Shown: positions 50,521-60,278, counted from the stretch's first letter. The stretch: DNA of 64,000 bases from CAUPWF01 sp036656615 (GCA_036656615.1 JAVXHY010000012.1:1-64000); one strand, 5' to 3'. Notes: generated by a model from the letters alone, not told the origin. A program made the numbers and translations.

Positions 50521-51954
50521 ATGTTTAGCAGTATGCTTGCAGAAAAGAGCGAATCACTGTTTCAAAAAAAGCAACATGATAACTATATCTTTGCAGTTTC
50601 TGCAAAGGGAGATAGGCTTTTAAGCCGAAGGGAAAACAATATGAATGCATTTGATAAAATTATTGGTTATTCAGCCGTGAAAAAGGAATTACAACAAATC
50701 TGCGACACATTGATCAACACGGAATTGTACAAAAAACTCGGAGTAACTGCTCCGCAAGGTCTTTTGTTTCACGGCGAACCCGGCGTTGGTAAATCGTTAA
50801 TGGCAACTGCTATTATTGAAACAAGCGAACGGAAAGCATTTATCTGTCACAAGGACAGGTCAAATGGTGCGTTTATCAAAGAAATTAAAGAAACCTTTGA
50901 AAAAGCAGCACAGAATGCTCCTTCAATCGTGTATTTGGACGATATGGACAAATTCACAAATGGCGATGAACAACACCCTGATGCCGAAGAATATGTCACT
51001 GTTCAATCTTGTATTGACAAAGTAAAAGGAAAACAGGTATTTGTCCTTGCGACTGCAAACAATATTCGTTGTCTCCCTCGTTCATTACTTCGTGCCGGAA
51101 GATTTGATCGTATTATTGAAATCGAAGCACCGAAAGGTAAAGATGCTGTTGAAATCGTTGCACATTATATAGAAAATAAAAAATTTTCCAATGATGTTGA
51201 CCCCAAAACTGTTGCCCATATTCTTGACGGACGTTCGTGTGCTGAACTCGAAACAGTAATAAATGAAGCTGGATTATATGCAGGATATGAAGGCTACAAT
51301 GAAATATCAATGAATCATTTCACGAAAGCTTGTATGAGAACAATTTTCAATACTTCGCCGAGTTTCTTAGAAGATCTCGAGTATACGGACAATCAATCAT
51401 TACTTTCCGATTCGAGTAATACATTAACGCAGATTATATATCATGAAGCCGGTCATGTCGTTGTGTCCGAAGTTTTATGTCCGGAAAGCGTGACACTCGT
51501 TTCGGCTCAAAACAATACCGAAACACGTGGAGGTTTCACCGCTTATTATACCAGCCAGAATATTACACAGCTTTATGAGAGCAAAAGTCAGATTATCGGT
51601 GCTTTAGGTGGTATTGCAGCAATCGAGCAGAAATTTGGGATATTTGATACAGGATGTGATCGTGATCTTAATAAGGCGTTTGATATAGCAAAATCTCTTG
51701 TTGTGAATAATTGCATTTGCGGATTTCACCTTCATAAAAATAAATTTGAAGATTCACAGCGTTTATGGTCTGAACAAGAACACTCCGTGGCTTCAGAAAT
51801 TGAAAAATACTATCGAAAAGCAAAGGAAATTCTTTCAAAAAACAACGAGTTTTTTGAAAAGGTTGCCAAGGAGTTAAATCGAAAGGGTTTAATTTCTGGA
51901 AGTGACATATATAGAATCAAATCCGATTGTTTAATTTCTACTGTGGATATATAA
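50521..51954 (+). CDS. Soluble AAA+ / M41 (FtsH-like) protease
   Basis: 477 residues, no membrane segment; normal FtsH is about 600-650 with two. AAA+ domain: Walker A GEPGVGKSLMATA, Walker B IVYLDDMDKF (Asp where Glu is usual), and arginine-finger region SLLRAGRFDRIIEIEAP. The M41 peptidase domain has zinc motif HEAGH (IIYHEAGHVVVSEVL) and a third ligand Asp in TGCDRDLNKAFDIAKSLV. An ATP-driven protease. No good ribosome site precedes ATG 50521; ATG 50641 (MNAFDKIIGYSAVK) starts right at the AAA domain and is an alternative. It lies in the WYL/DUF262 island but behind a terminator. Confidence 0.82.
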   Translation: MFSSMLAEKSESLFQKKQHDNYIFAVSAKGDRLLSRRENNMNAFDKIIGYSAVKKELQQICDTLINTELYKKLGVTAPQGLLFHGEPGVGKSLMATAIIETSERKAFICHKDRSNGAFIKEIKETFEKAAQNAPSIVYLDDMDKFTNGDEQHPDAEEYVTVQSCIDKVKGKQVFVLATANNIRCLPRSLLRAGRFDRIIEIEAPKGKDAVEIVAHYIENKKFSNDVDPKTVAHILDGRSCAELETVINEAGLYAGYEGYNEISMNHFTKACMRTIFNTSPSFLEDLEYTDNQSLLSDSSNTLTQIIYHEAGHVVVSEVLCPESVTLVSAQNNTETRGGFTAYYTSQNITQLYESKSQIIGALGGIAAIEQKFGIFDTGCDRDLNKAFDIAKSLVVNNCICGFHLHKNKFEDSQRLWSEQEHSVASEIEKYYRKAKEILSKNNEFFEKVAKELNRKGLISGSDIYRIKSDCLISTVDI

Positions 51955-51972
51955 GGTGGTTGAATTCATATC

Positions 51973-52058
51973 AAGCTTTAACTTGAATATTAATATCTAT
52001 TCAAGTTAAAGCTTAAATTGGCGATTGAAAACGGTTTGCAAAACAATGTTGCAAACCG
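51973..52058. terminator. Two hairpins between the AAA protease gene and kdpE
   Basis: A perfect 17-base stem AAGCTTTAACTTGAATA (51973-51989) pairs with 51998-52014. A second stem CGGTTTGCAA (52032-52041) pairs with 52049-52058. They lie between convergent genes and mark the right edge of the island. Confidence 0.65.
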
Positions 52059-52082
52059 GTATGCTCATTAGTAATGTACTTT

Positions 52083-52802
52083 TTATTTCTTTTCTTCCAA
52101 ACGCACCATTTTATATCCAATTCCAATATGGGTCTGGATGCATTTTGTCTTTTCTGCATCTACTGGCTCTAGTTTCTTCCTTAGGGAGGCCATGTAAACT
52201 CGAAGCGAGGATAAGTCACTTTCAATGGCATTGGTCCATACCTTATCCAATATATATTGATGTGTTAATACCTTACCTACATTTTTACTTAACAGGCATA
52301 ACAAATGATACTCCATAGGCATAAGATGGATTTCATTTCCACCAATTCGCACTTCTGCCGAAGCATAGCGTACTTCTAAGTCTCCATTGATAAAGACCTC
52401 CTCTTCCCCATTTCCCTTCTCCTCCAAATACTGAATCCGTCGGAGCGTGGAACGAAGTCTTGCCAATAGTTCATCCACACTAAATGGCTTGGTCAGATAA
52501 TCGTCTGCCCCTGCATCCAATGCTTCTATTTTGTCTTTATCTTCACTTCTGGCACTAACTACGATGATTGGTACCATAGACCAGGAACGAATCTTTTTAA
52601 TAATATCCACCCCATCCATATCTGGGAGTCCCAAGTCAAGAAGTATAATATCTGGCTTGTTAGACACTGCCTGTGCTAAAGCCTGTACCCCATTATTTGC
52701 CTCAAAATATTTGTATTTTTGAATTTCCAATGTAGTAGTAATTAGATTCTTAACTGGTTTATCATCTTCTACCACTAATATAGCAGGTTTCCCATTTATC
52801 AT
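52083..52802 (-). CDS. kdpE: Response regulator KdpE
   Basis: 239 residues, OmpR family. Receiver domain with phospho-acceptor Asp56 (DIILLDLGLPDMDG) and the conserved Lys in DDYLTKPFS. A winged-helix DNA-binding domain (IHLMPMEYHLLCLLSKNVGKVLTHQYILDKVW; SLRVYMASLRKKLEP) completes it. It activates kdpFABC when potassium is low. It overlaps kdpD by four bases and is the last gene of the operon, so the operon likely controls itself. Confidence 0.95.
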   Translation of the reverse strand: MINGKPAILVVEDDKPVKNLITTTLEIQKYKYFEANNGVQALAQAVSNKPDIILLDLGLPDMDGVDIIKKIRSWSMVPIIVVSARSEDKDKIEALDAGADDYLTKPFSVDELLARLRSTLRRIQYLEEKGNGEEEVFINGDLEVRYASAEVRIGGNEIHLMPMEYHLLCLLSKNVGKVLTHQYILDKVWTNAIESDLSSLRVYMASLRKKLEPVDAEKTKCIQTHIGIGYKMVRLEEKK

Positions 52803-55483
52803 ATCATTTTCACCTCTTCCTCTTGTAATGAGAATTGAAATATCGTTCCACAGGGTTGATTATCCAACACCTTGATTTCCCCATTATGAGCCCGAACAAT
52901 AGATTTACAAAGTGCCAATCCCATTCCCATGCTGCGTCTTCCATCTGCTACCGAATGGTTTCCCGTATAAAACATGTCGAAAAGCTTCTCCTTCTTATCT
53001 TCCTCAATCCCAGGTCCATTATCAGCCACTTCTACGATTACTCTCCCATTTTCTTTTCGTGTTTCTATCCGAATCGTACTTCCTGATGGGGTATATTTCA
53101 TTGCATTATCCACCAAATTAATCAGCACCTGTAGGATTAATTTCACATCCATTTTAGCCATTATAAATTCACTTTCCTGTTGGACTACAATGTGATAATC
53201 TTTGGATCTTCTATGAATATGTTTGACTGCCTCTTGGATTACTTCATCCAAAAGTTCTCCCTGAAGATTCAACTTCATGGTTCCATTTTCAATACGGGTA
53301 ACTGACAATAGATTTTCCACTAGATTAATCAGCCACATGGAATCATCGTATATGTCCTCATATAATGCTTGTCGTTTCTCCTTTGGCAGATGTGCATTCC
53401 CACTCATTAAGATCCCAGCATTTCCGGAGATACTGGTAAGAGGTGTCCGCAGATCATGTGAAATGGAGCGCAGCAGATCTGCTCTTAACTTCTCCTGCTG
53501 CAATTGCAGCTCCGCCTTTTTTCTCTTCTGAAGCAGTTCATTTTTCTCTAATGCCAACGCACACTCATTTAAAATAGCATTCATAAGACCTTCCTCAAAT
53601 GCATCCAATGCCCGATTATTCATAAAGATACCAATTACTCCAAAGACCTTGTCTCCATTACGTACCGCCAGACATAGACAGGGTGCTCCCGGCAAAGTGG
53701 TAGTAGAAAACCCTGCATGCTTATTATTCACGTAGACCCATTGAGCCACTTTTAGAGCTTCCTTTTCATAATGATCCAAATTGGCTGTATCATGTTTCAT
53801 GAAAATAACAGGCTTTTCACATTCTGCCGGATTCCCTTCATAAAAGATAACCGTTCGCTCCAATAATTTGCTCAATTGTCTTGTAGTACTTAATACAATT
53901 TCTCCTCCACTGTTGCATCTTTGGAGCTTTTGACTGGTTTCTAATAAAATCTCCGTGCGATAGGCCTTTTTAGATGCCTGCCTTGCATATTGCTTTACCT
54001 TTTGAGTTAAAGTAGCCCCAATACTGGCGGTTAAGAACATGATGCCAAAAGTTGCAATATAACTGGGATCATTTACAGAAAGGGTCATAATGGGAACGGT
54101 AAAACAAAAGTTAAAAATCAATACACTAACTACACTGGCAGCCATGCTACATATCCTAGAAGTGGTAACCAATGAAATAAGCAGCACCCCCAAAATATAA
54201 GACATAATTAAATTGGCATCGCTAAAATTCCACCATTTGAATAAATAAGCTACTCCAGTCGCCATAGCCAGAATGATGGCTGCCTTAAGAATATCCTGTG
54301 GCAACTCTGTAAGTTGGGGCATTTTCTTCTTGTTATGCGTCCTATATCTTTTGTCATAGAAATCTGGAATCAAGAACACTTCCAGGTTGGGATCTAATCT
54401 GGATAATTTGTCTGAAAAGCTTTCAGAAATAGAGAACCATTTTCGCTTGGTATAGGTTCTGCCCAGAACAATCTTAGACACTCTGGCTACTTTTGAGTAT
54501 TCCGCTATCTGCTCTACAATATCGCTTCCATAGGAAATAACTGTCTTCGCACCTAGTTGCTCTGCTAATTTTGTATGCTGCTTTACACGTTCCAGATCTT
54601 CTTTACTATAATCCACATATTCCGGTGTTTCTACAAAAAATGCTGTGAATTTTCCTCGAAATGCTGCAGCCATTCTAGCTGCCTGCCGGATGACTTTCTC
54701 ATTAGAAGGCGAAGGTGACAGACAGATCAAAATATGCTCTGCAATCTGACTCTCGCCTGCCTTGTACCGCTTTTCCTGTTTCAGGTTCACCCCATCAGCC
54801 ATGCGCCGAAGAGCCATTTCTCTTAGTGAAATCAGGTTTCCCAGAGTAAAGAAATGATGCATCGCCTGACTGGCCTTGTCTTCCCCATACACCTTTCCTG
54901 CTTTCAATCGTTCCAGTAGGTCTTCTGGTTCAATATCCACAAGTTCTACCTGATCTGCCTGATCAAAGACAAAATCCGGGATACGCTCTCTTACTTGAAT
55001 ATGGGTAATACTGCTGACTAGATCATTTAAGCTTTCAATATGCTGTACATTTACAGTTGTATAGACATCCATTCCGGCCTTTAAAAGCTCTTGAATATCT
55101 TGATATCTCTTTTGATGACGACTCCCCTCCACATTGGTATGGGCTAATTCATCTACTAAAATAGCCTGTGGGTTTCGTTCTAAAGCCCCATCTACATCAA
55201 ATTCTTTTACTGTAATATTGTGATATTGAAGCAGTTTCACAGGCAGAATTTCTAGGCCTTTCATTAACGCAGCCGTTTCTGGTCTGGCATGTGGTTCAAT
55301 ATAACCCGCTACCACATCTACACCCTTTTCCTTTAGCGTATGGGCAAACGACAACATGGCATAGGTTTTCCCTACGCCAGCTGCATATCCAAAAAATATC
55401 TTTAACTTTCCCCGCTGCTCACTTTGCTCTTCCCTTACGATTTGCTGCAAAATAGCATCTGGATTACGGCTTTCACTCTCCAT
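52799..55483 (-). CDS. kdpD: Sensor histidine kinase KdpD
   Basis: 894 residues. The N-terminal KdpD domain has P-loop GYAAGVGKTYAM (about 32-43) and VDELAHTNVEGSRHQKRYQDI. A USP-like domain (about 245-370), four membrane helices (about 395-495), a GAF-like domain, then HisKA (SHDLRTPLTSISG) and HATPase_c (VADNGPGIEEDKKEKLFDMFY; GMGLALCKSIV). It senses potassium or osmotic stress and phosphorylates KdpE. In Firmicutes the USP-like part can bind cyclic di-AMP; that is not shown by the sequence alone. Confidence 0.96.
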   Translation of the reverse strand: MESESRNPDAILQQIVREEQSEQRGKLKIFFGYAAGVGKTYAMLSFAHTLKEKGVDVVAGYIEPHARPETAALMKGLEILPVKLLQYHNITVKEFDVDGALERNPQAILVDELAHTNVEGSRHQKRYQDIQELLKAGMDVYTTVNVQHIESLNDLVSSITHIQVRERIPDFVFDQADQVELVDIEPEDLLERLKAGKVYGEDKASQAMHHFFTLGNLISLREMALRRMADGVNLKQEKRYKAGESQIAEHILICLSPSPSNEKVIRQAARMAAAFRGKFTAFFVETPEYVDYSKEDLERVKQHTKLAEQLGAKTVISYGSDIVEQIAEYSKVARVSKIVLGRTYTKRKWFSISESFSDKLSRLDPNLEVFLIPDFYDKRYRTHNKKKMPQLTELPQDILKAAIILAMATGVAYLFKWWNFSDANLIMSYILGVLLISLVTTSRICSMAASVVSVLIFNFCFTVPIMTLSVNDPSYIATFGIMFLTASIGATLTQKVKQYARQASKKAYRTEILLETSQKLQRCNSGGEIVLSTTRQLSKLLERTVIFYEGNPAECEKPVIFMKHDTANLDHYEKEALKVAQWVYVNNKHAGFSTTTLPGAPCLCLAVRNGDKVFGVIGIFMNNRALDAFEEGLMNAILNECALALEKNELLQKRKKAELQLQQEKLRADLLRSISHDLRTPLTSISGNAGILMSGNAHLPKEKRQALYEDIYDDSMWLINLVENLLSVTRIENGTMKLNLQGELLDEVIQEAVKHIHRRSKDYHIVVQQESEFIMAKMDVKLILQVLINLVDNAMKYTPSGSTIRIETRKENGRVIVEVADNGPGIEEDKKEKLFDMFYTGNHSVADGRRSMGMGLALCKSIVRAHNGEIKVLDNQPCGTIFQFSLQEEEVKMI

Positions 55484-55492
55484 GGCATCTCC

Positions 55493-56095
55493 TTATAGAA
55501 TTCCATCCAAGGCCAAATTAACCTCTAATACATTGACCACTGGCTCACCAAAGATTCCAAGGAATCTTCCTGTGGTATACCGATCTATGATTTCTTCCAC
55601 CTGTGCTTCTGATTGCTGATTTCTTACAGCAAGACGAGGGATCTGATAAGTGGCTGCTGCCACACTAATATGTGGATCTAGGCCACTTCCGGAACCGGTA
55701 ACTAGTTCTACTGGAACCGCATCCATCTTTGCATCCGGATTAGCTTCTTTTATCATCGTCACCCGTTCCTCAACTAGTTCCGCGAATTCTTCACTGGCCG
55801 GGCTTAGATTGGATGGTACCGCATACATCATAGACCGTCCCTTGGCATCTCTAAATGTATCCGTGTCCACCTGCATAATTCTGCCCCACATATGTGTATC
55901 ATCTGCAAACTGCTGACCCAAAAGTTGGGAGCCATATCTTTTACCATCCACCTCTATCATACTTCCATTTGCTGTTTTTGAAAAGAAAATTTGACTAATT
56001 CCAGTAACCATAAGTGGATATATGACACCACAAAGAAGCATGCACACCAGAATTAAGATAATTGCTTTTGGTAACAATGTTTTCATATTCTTCAT
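55493..56095 (-). CDS. kdpC: Potassium-transporting ATPase subunit KdpC
   Basis: 200 residues: one N-terminal membrane helix (LPKAIILILVCMLLCGVIYPLMVTGISQ), then the extracellular domain with GSQLLGQQF, VPVELVTGSGSGLDPHISVAAATYQIPRLA and the terminal LGIFGEPVVNVLEVNLALD. It stabilises the KdpAB complex and raises ATP/K+ affinity. It sits 20 bases after kdpB and 9 before kdpD. Confidence 0.96.
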   Translation of the reverse strand: MKNMKTLLPKAIILILVCMLLCGVIYPLMVTGISQIFFSKTANGSMIEVDGKRYGSQLLGQQFADDTHMWGRIMQVDTDTFRDAKGRSMMYAVPSNLSPASEEFAELVEERVTMIKEANPDAKMDAVPVELVTGSGSGLDPHISVAAATYQIPRLAVRNQQSEAQVEEIIDRYTTGRFLGIFGEPVVNVLEVNLALDGIL

Positions 56096-56115
56096 ACTCT
56101 ATTTCCTGCTTTCCT

Positions 56116-58164
56116 TTATGCAACAATTCCAACTGCTACAATACCTATATCAATCAATTTAATGAAAATAAATGGAGTAATAATTCCTCCTAATCCATAG
56201 ACCAATAAATTCCGTGACAATAATTTCCCTGCGGAAATTTCTCTGTATTTCACCCCTTTTAAAGCCAATGGTATCAGGGCAATAATGACCAGTGCGTTAT
56301 ATATAATAGCCGAGAAAATCGCACTTTCTGCACTGTGTAGATGCATCACATTTAAAGTGGCCAGTCCCGGATAAAGACTTAAGAAAAGTGCTGGTATAAT
56401 CGCAAAATACTTGGCCAGATCATTTGCAATACTAAAGGTGGTCAAGCTTCCTCTCGTCATAAGCAGCTGCTTTCCAATACGCACTACGTCAATGAGTTTC
56501 GTTGGGGAAGAATCCAGATCCACCATATTGCCTGCCTCTTTTGCTGCCTGGGTTCCTGTATTCATAGCCACTGCCACATCCGCTTGTGCCAGTGCTGGAG
56601 CATCATTGGTTCCATCCCCTGTCATGGCTACTAAATGTCCTTTGGCCTGAAATTCTCGAATCATTTCCAGTTTTCCCTCCGGGGTAGCTTCTGCAAGAAA
56701 GTCATCCACCCCTGCCTCTGCTGAAATAGCCGCCGCAGTTAAGGGATTATCTCCAGTAATCATAATCGTCTTAATACCCATTTTACGTAAATCTGCAAAT
56801 TTCTCTTTCACACCTGTTTTAATAATGTCCTTTAAATATATGACCCCTAGTACCTCATAGTTTTTGGATACCACCAAGGGCGTACCACCTTTTTTGGCAA
56901 TAGACTTTACGATTTCCTGGCAGGCTTCACTGTATACTTTCCCTGCTTTTGTCACATAAGTTTTCATAGAATCTGCGGCACCTTTACGGATCATATTTCC
57001 CTGATAGTCTACACCACTCATTCTGGTTTTGGCTGTAAATGGAACAAACTCCATCTTGAAATCACTTAAGTTCCTTTCCCGTATGCCAAATTTCTCTTTT
57101 GCTAAGATAACTACACTTCTTCCTTCCGGTGTCTCATCTGGAAGAGAGGATAATTGTGCTGCATCTGCTAATTCTTCTGCCGTATGTCCATCTACCGGAA
57201 TAAATTCACTGGCTTGTCGATTCCCCAGTGTAATGGTACCCGTCTTATCTAGCATTAAGATATCCACATCCCCTGCTGCCTCGATAGCACGGCCACTCAT
57301 AGCCAATACGTTTGCCTGATTCAATCTGCTCATTCCAGCAATGCCAATAGCCGAAAGCAAAGCCCCTATCGTAGTGGGCGCCAGACATACCAACAATGCG
57401 ATTAAAGAAGTAATGGACGTCGGATTTGAAATGCCTGCCTGCTTTGCGGAGAACAAAGAATACCCATAGAGCGAAATCGTGACTAAAATAAAGATTATCG
57501 TTAACGCAATGAGAAATATCTGTAAAGCGATTTCATTGGGTGTCTTCTTCCTAGAAGCACCCTCTACCATGGCAATCATTTTATCCATAAAACTCTCTCC
57601 GGCTTCACTGGTTATCTGAATGATAATCCAGTCCGAAAGTACCGTAGTACCTCCTGTTACCGCACTTCTATCCCCGCCAGCTTCCCGAATGACCGGTGCA
57701 GACTCTCCCGTAATGGCACTTTCATCCACAGAGGAAGCGCCCTCCACCACATCTCCGTCTCCCGGGATCTGTTCTCCTGCTCTGACCATTACGTAATCCC
57801 CTTTTTTCAAAGTAGTAGAAGCCACCTCAATCACATCTTCCTTCTTCTGTAAAGACACCAGTTTATGTGCCTCTACTTCTTTTTTAGAGGCACGCAGGGC
57901 ATCCGCCTGTGCCTTGCCACGGCCTTCCGCTATGGCTTCTGCGAAATTCGCAAATAATACCGTAAACCACAATATAACAGCAATTCCTACTATATAACTT
58001 GTATCTGCATCCTTTATACCAAATAAGGATAATACCACCAATAAAGTAGTTAAAATTGCGGATACATAGACCAAAAACATAACCGGATTCTCTATCTGAG
58101 TTCTAGGTGCCAGCTTTCTCATGGCATCTTTACATGCCCGACCAATCATTTTCTTATCATTCAT
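56116..58164 (-). CDS. kdpB: Potassium-transporting P-type ATPase subunit KdpB
   Basis: 682 residues. The catalytic P-type ATPase: phosphorylated Asp in MLDKTGTITLGNRQA (about residue 308), actuator motif ITGESAPV, and hinge AMTGDGTNDAPALAQADVAVAMNTG. Membrane helices at both ends include the KdpB ending FSAIIYNALVIIALIPLALKGVKY. It drives high-affinity potassium import through KdpA. Confidence 0.97.
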   Translation of the reverse strand: MNDKKMIGRACKDAMRKLAPRTQIENPVMFLVYVSAILTTLLVVLSLFGIKDADTSYIVGIAVILWFTVLFANFAEAIAEGRGKAQADALRASKKEVEAHKLVSLQKKEDVIEVASTTLKKGDYVMVRAGEQIPGDGDVVEGASSVDESAITGESAPVIREAGGDRSAVTGGTTVLSDWIIIQITSEAGESFMDKMIAMVEGASRKKTPNEIALQIFLIALTIIFILVTISLYGYSLFSAKQAGISNPTSITSLIALLVCLAPTTIGALLSAIGIAGMSRLNQANVLAMSGRAIEAAGDVDILMLDKTGTITLGNRQASEFIPVDGHTAEELADAAQLSSLPDETPEGRSVVILAKEKFGIRERNLSDFKMEFVPFTAKTRMSGVDYQGNMIRKGAADSMKTYVTKAGKVYSEACQEIVKSIAKKGGTPLVVSKNYEVLGVIYLKDIIKTGVKEKFADLRKMGIKTIMITGDNPLTAAAISAEAGVDDFLAEATPEGKLEMIREFQAKGHLVAMTGDGTNDAPALAQADVAVAMNTGTQAAKEAGNMVDLDSSPTKLIDVVRIGKQLLMTRGSLTTFSIANDLAKYFAIIPALFLSLYPGLATLNVMHLHSAESAIFSAIIYNALVIIALIPLALKGVKYREISAGKLLSRNLLVYGLGGIITPFIFIKLIDIGIVAVGIVA

Positions 58165-58182
58165 TTTATGTTCTCTCCTGAC

Positions 58183-59922
58183 CTAACCTAACATTTGAAA
58201 ATATTCTGCAATGGGACCTAATGCTAATGCTGGAAAGAAGCTTAACGCTCCAATTAGCAATACTACGAAAATTAATAAAAATACAAATAATGGATTACAG
58301 GTAGACAAGGTACCTGCTGTTACCGCCATCTTCTTTTTCTTTGCTAAACTTCCTGCAATAGCAAGTGTTGCAATCATAGGTGTAAATCTAGCCGCCAGCA
58401 TACAAAGTCCAATGGTCACATTGATAAATGTAGTATTGGCAGCAAATCCAGCAAATGCCGAGCCATTATTTCCCCCCGCTGAGCTATACGCATACAGCAA
58501 TTCTGAGAATCCATGAGCCCCTGCATTATGCAGACTGTCCGCCACACTTGGCACCACACTGGCAAGCCCACTTCCGATTAAAATCGTAACTGGTGTGGCA
58601 AGACAGACAATAACCGCCATCTTCATTTCAAATGGTTCAATCTTCTTTCCCAAATATTCCGGAGTCCTGCCAACCATTAACCCTGCAATAAACACCGCTA
58701 ATATAGCAAATCCTAACATCCCATATAATCCACATCCAACGCCTCCAAAGATTACTTCTCCCAGTTGTATCAAAAGCATGGGCATCATACCCCCTATTGG
58801 TGTATAAGAATCATGCATGGAATTCACTGCCCCGTTAGATGCGGCTGTAGTAAAGGCTGCCCAAGTAGAAGATCCTGCAATTCCAAATCTAGCTTCCTTT
58901 CCTTCCATATTCCCCCCCGGCTGATTACTCATAGAGGTATCTACCGTTCCACCTGCCTTCAATTGTGGGGTTGCCTGCTGTTCCTGGGAAGCAATCACAG
59001 CAAGTGCAATCACCAGCATGATAAACATGGCTGCAAAAATAGCCTTTCCCTGTCGCTTATCTTTGATATTACGCCCAAAAGTAAAGCATAAAGCCACCGG
59101 TATCAAAAGGATCGACAACATTTCAATTAAATTAGAAATAATATTTGGATTCTCAAGTGGATGTGCTGCATTGGTTCCAAAGTAACCTCCTCCATTGGTT
59201 CCAAGTTGTTTAATGGCAATCTGGCTGGCACCCGGCCCCATGGGAACCACTTGTTTGGTTACTTGCGTTCCATCCTTCAAAACTACTGGTTCTAATAATG
59301 CTACCTCTTCATAAGGTTTGAAATTCTGCACGACACCCTGCGATACCAATAATATGGAAACTACCAGCGAAAGAGGAATCAAAATATAAAGAATAATCCG
59401 CACCATATCCACCCAAAAGCTTCCAAGACCATCCTTTTGTACCTTTACAAAACCTCGAATTAAAGCAAATAATACTGCAATACCTGTTCCTGCTGACACG
59501 AAGTTCTGAACTGTAAGGCCCAGCATCTGCACAGCATAACTCAAGGTGGATTCTCCACTGTAGGCCTGCCAGTTCGTATTAGTCACAAAACTAGCTGCAT
59601 TGTTAAATGCCAAATCCCAGGAAGTTCCCTTTAGACCTTCCGGATTCAAAGGCAGAATTCCTTGTATCATATGTAAGAAAAATAAAATTATAAAACCAAC
59701 AGCACTAAATAAAACAGCACTTAATGCATACTTCTTCCAATTCATTTCCTCTTCACTTTGTACACCCAATATCTTATAAATCAATCCCTCACAGGGTCTG
59801 CATATTTTAGATAAAAACACCCGTTCCCCATTCATGACTCTTCCTATATAAGCTCCTAAAGGAATAGCCAAAACTACTAATATAAATAAATATAATCCAT
59901 ACTGCAGTATCAATCCTACCAT
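58183..59922 (-). CDS. kdpA: Potassium-binding channel subunit KdpA
   Basis: 579 residues, about ten membrane helices with four selectivity-filter-like repeats (SFVTNTNWQAYSGE; LGTNGGGYFGTNAAHPLENP; TAASNGAVNSMHDS; AGGNNGSAFAGFAANTTF). It selects and conducts K+ in the KdpFABC pump. No kdpF-sized open frame is apparent before it; instead a TPR-like gene overlaps its start by seven bases. Confidence 0.97.
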   Translation of the reverse strand: MVGLILQYGLYLFILVVLAIPLGAYIGRVMNGERVFLSKICRPCEGLIYKILGVQSEEEMNWKKYALSAVLFSAVGFIILFFLHMIQGILPLNPEGLKGTSWDLAFNNAASFVTNTNWQAYSGESTLSYAVQMLGLTVQNFVSAGTGIAVLFALIRGFVKVQKDGLGSFWVDMVRIILYILIPLSLVVSILLVSQGVVQNFKPYEEVALLEPVVLKDGTQVTKQVVPMGPGASQIAIKQLGTNGGGYFGTNAAHPLENPNIISNLIEMLSILLIPVALCFTFGRNIKDKRQGKAIFAAMFIMLVIALAVIASQEQQATPQLKAGGTVDTSMSNQPGGNMEGKEARFGIAGSSTWAAFTTAASNGAVNSMHDSYTPIGGMMPMLLIQLGEVIFGGVGCGLYGMLGFAILAVFIAGLMVGRTPEYLGKKIEPFEMKMAVIVCLATPVTILIGSGLASVVPSVADSLHNAGAHGFSELLYAYSSAGGNNGSAFAGFAANTTFINVTIGLCMLAARFTPMIATLAIAGSLAKKKKMAVTAGTLSTCNPLFVFLLIFVVLLIGALSFFPALALGPIAEYFQMLG

Positions 59923-60278
59923 CTCATCTGTCCTCCCAACATTACCATTTTATCCATCTCTTTACAGTCGGATTCTACATATGCACCTTCCCCTTTGGGA
60001 TAAAAATTCGTATATAAATCCATATTATATCTAGCTGGGATATAGGTAGGGTCTAATGCATACGCCGCCCTAAAATGCTTCATAGCTGCAACGTGATGAT
60101 TTTGCTTCTGTAAAAGAATCCCCATAAGATTATGGGGAATTGCCGAATCCGGATATTCGCCCATTTTAAATGCTATAATACCCTCTATCTGTTCATAATT
60201 ATGATTGCAGATTTCATGACGGGCTAATCCACAGACCTGTTCCAGTTCTAATGTCCCTGATACACCGCTATGTTTCAT
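59916..60278 (-). CDS. TPR-like protein at the head of the kdp operon
   Basis: 120 residues, cytosolic, no membrane segment. A helix with CGLARHEICNHNY is followed by one or two tetratricopeptide-type units (YEQIEGIIAFKMGEYPDSAIPHNLMGILLQKQNHHVAAMKHFRAAYALDPTYIPARYNM) and a short tail. It is not a known Kdp subunit. GAGGAGGC gives it a strong ribosome site, and its stop overlaps the kdpA start, so it is translated with the operon. A protein-protein adaptor for KdpD or the pump is a guess. Confidence 0.75.
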   Translation of the reverse strand: MKHSGVSGTLELEQVCGLARHEICNHNYEQIEGIIAFKMGEYPDSAIPHNLMGILLQKQNHHVAAMKHFRAAYALDPTYIPARYNMDLYTNFYPKGEGAYVESDCKEMDKMVMLGGQMRW

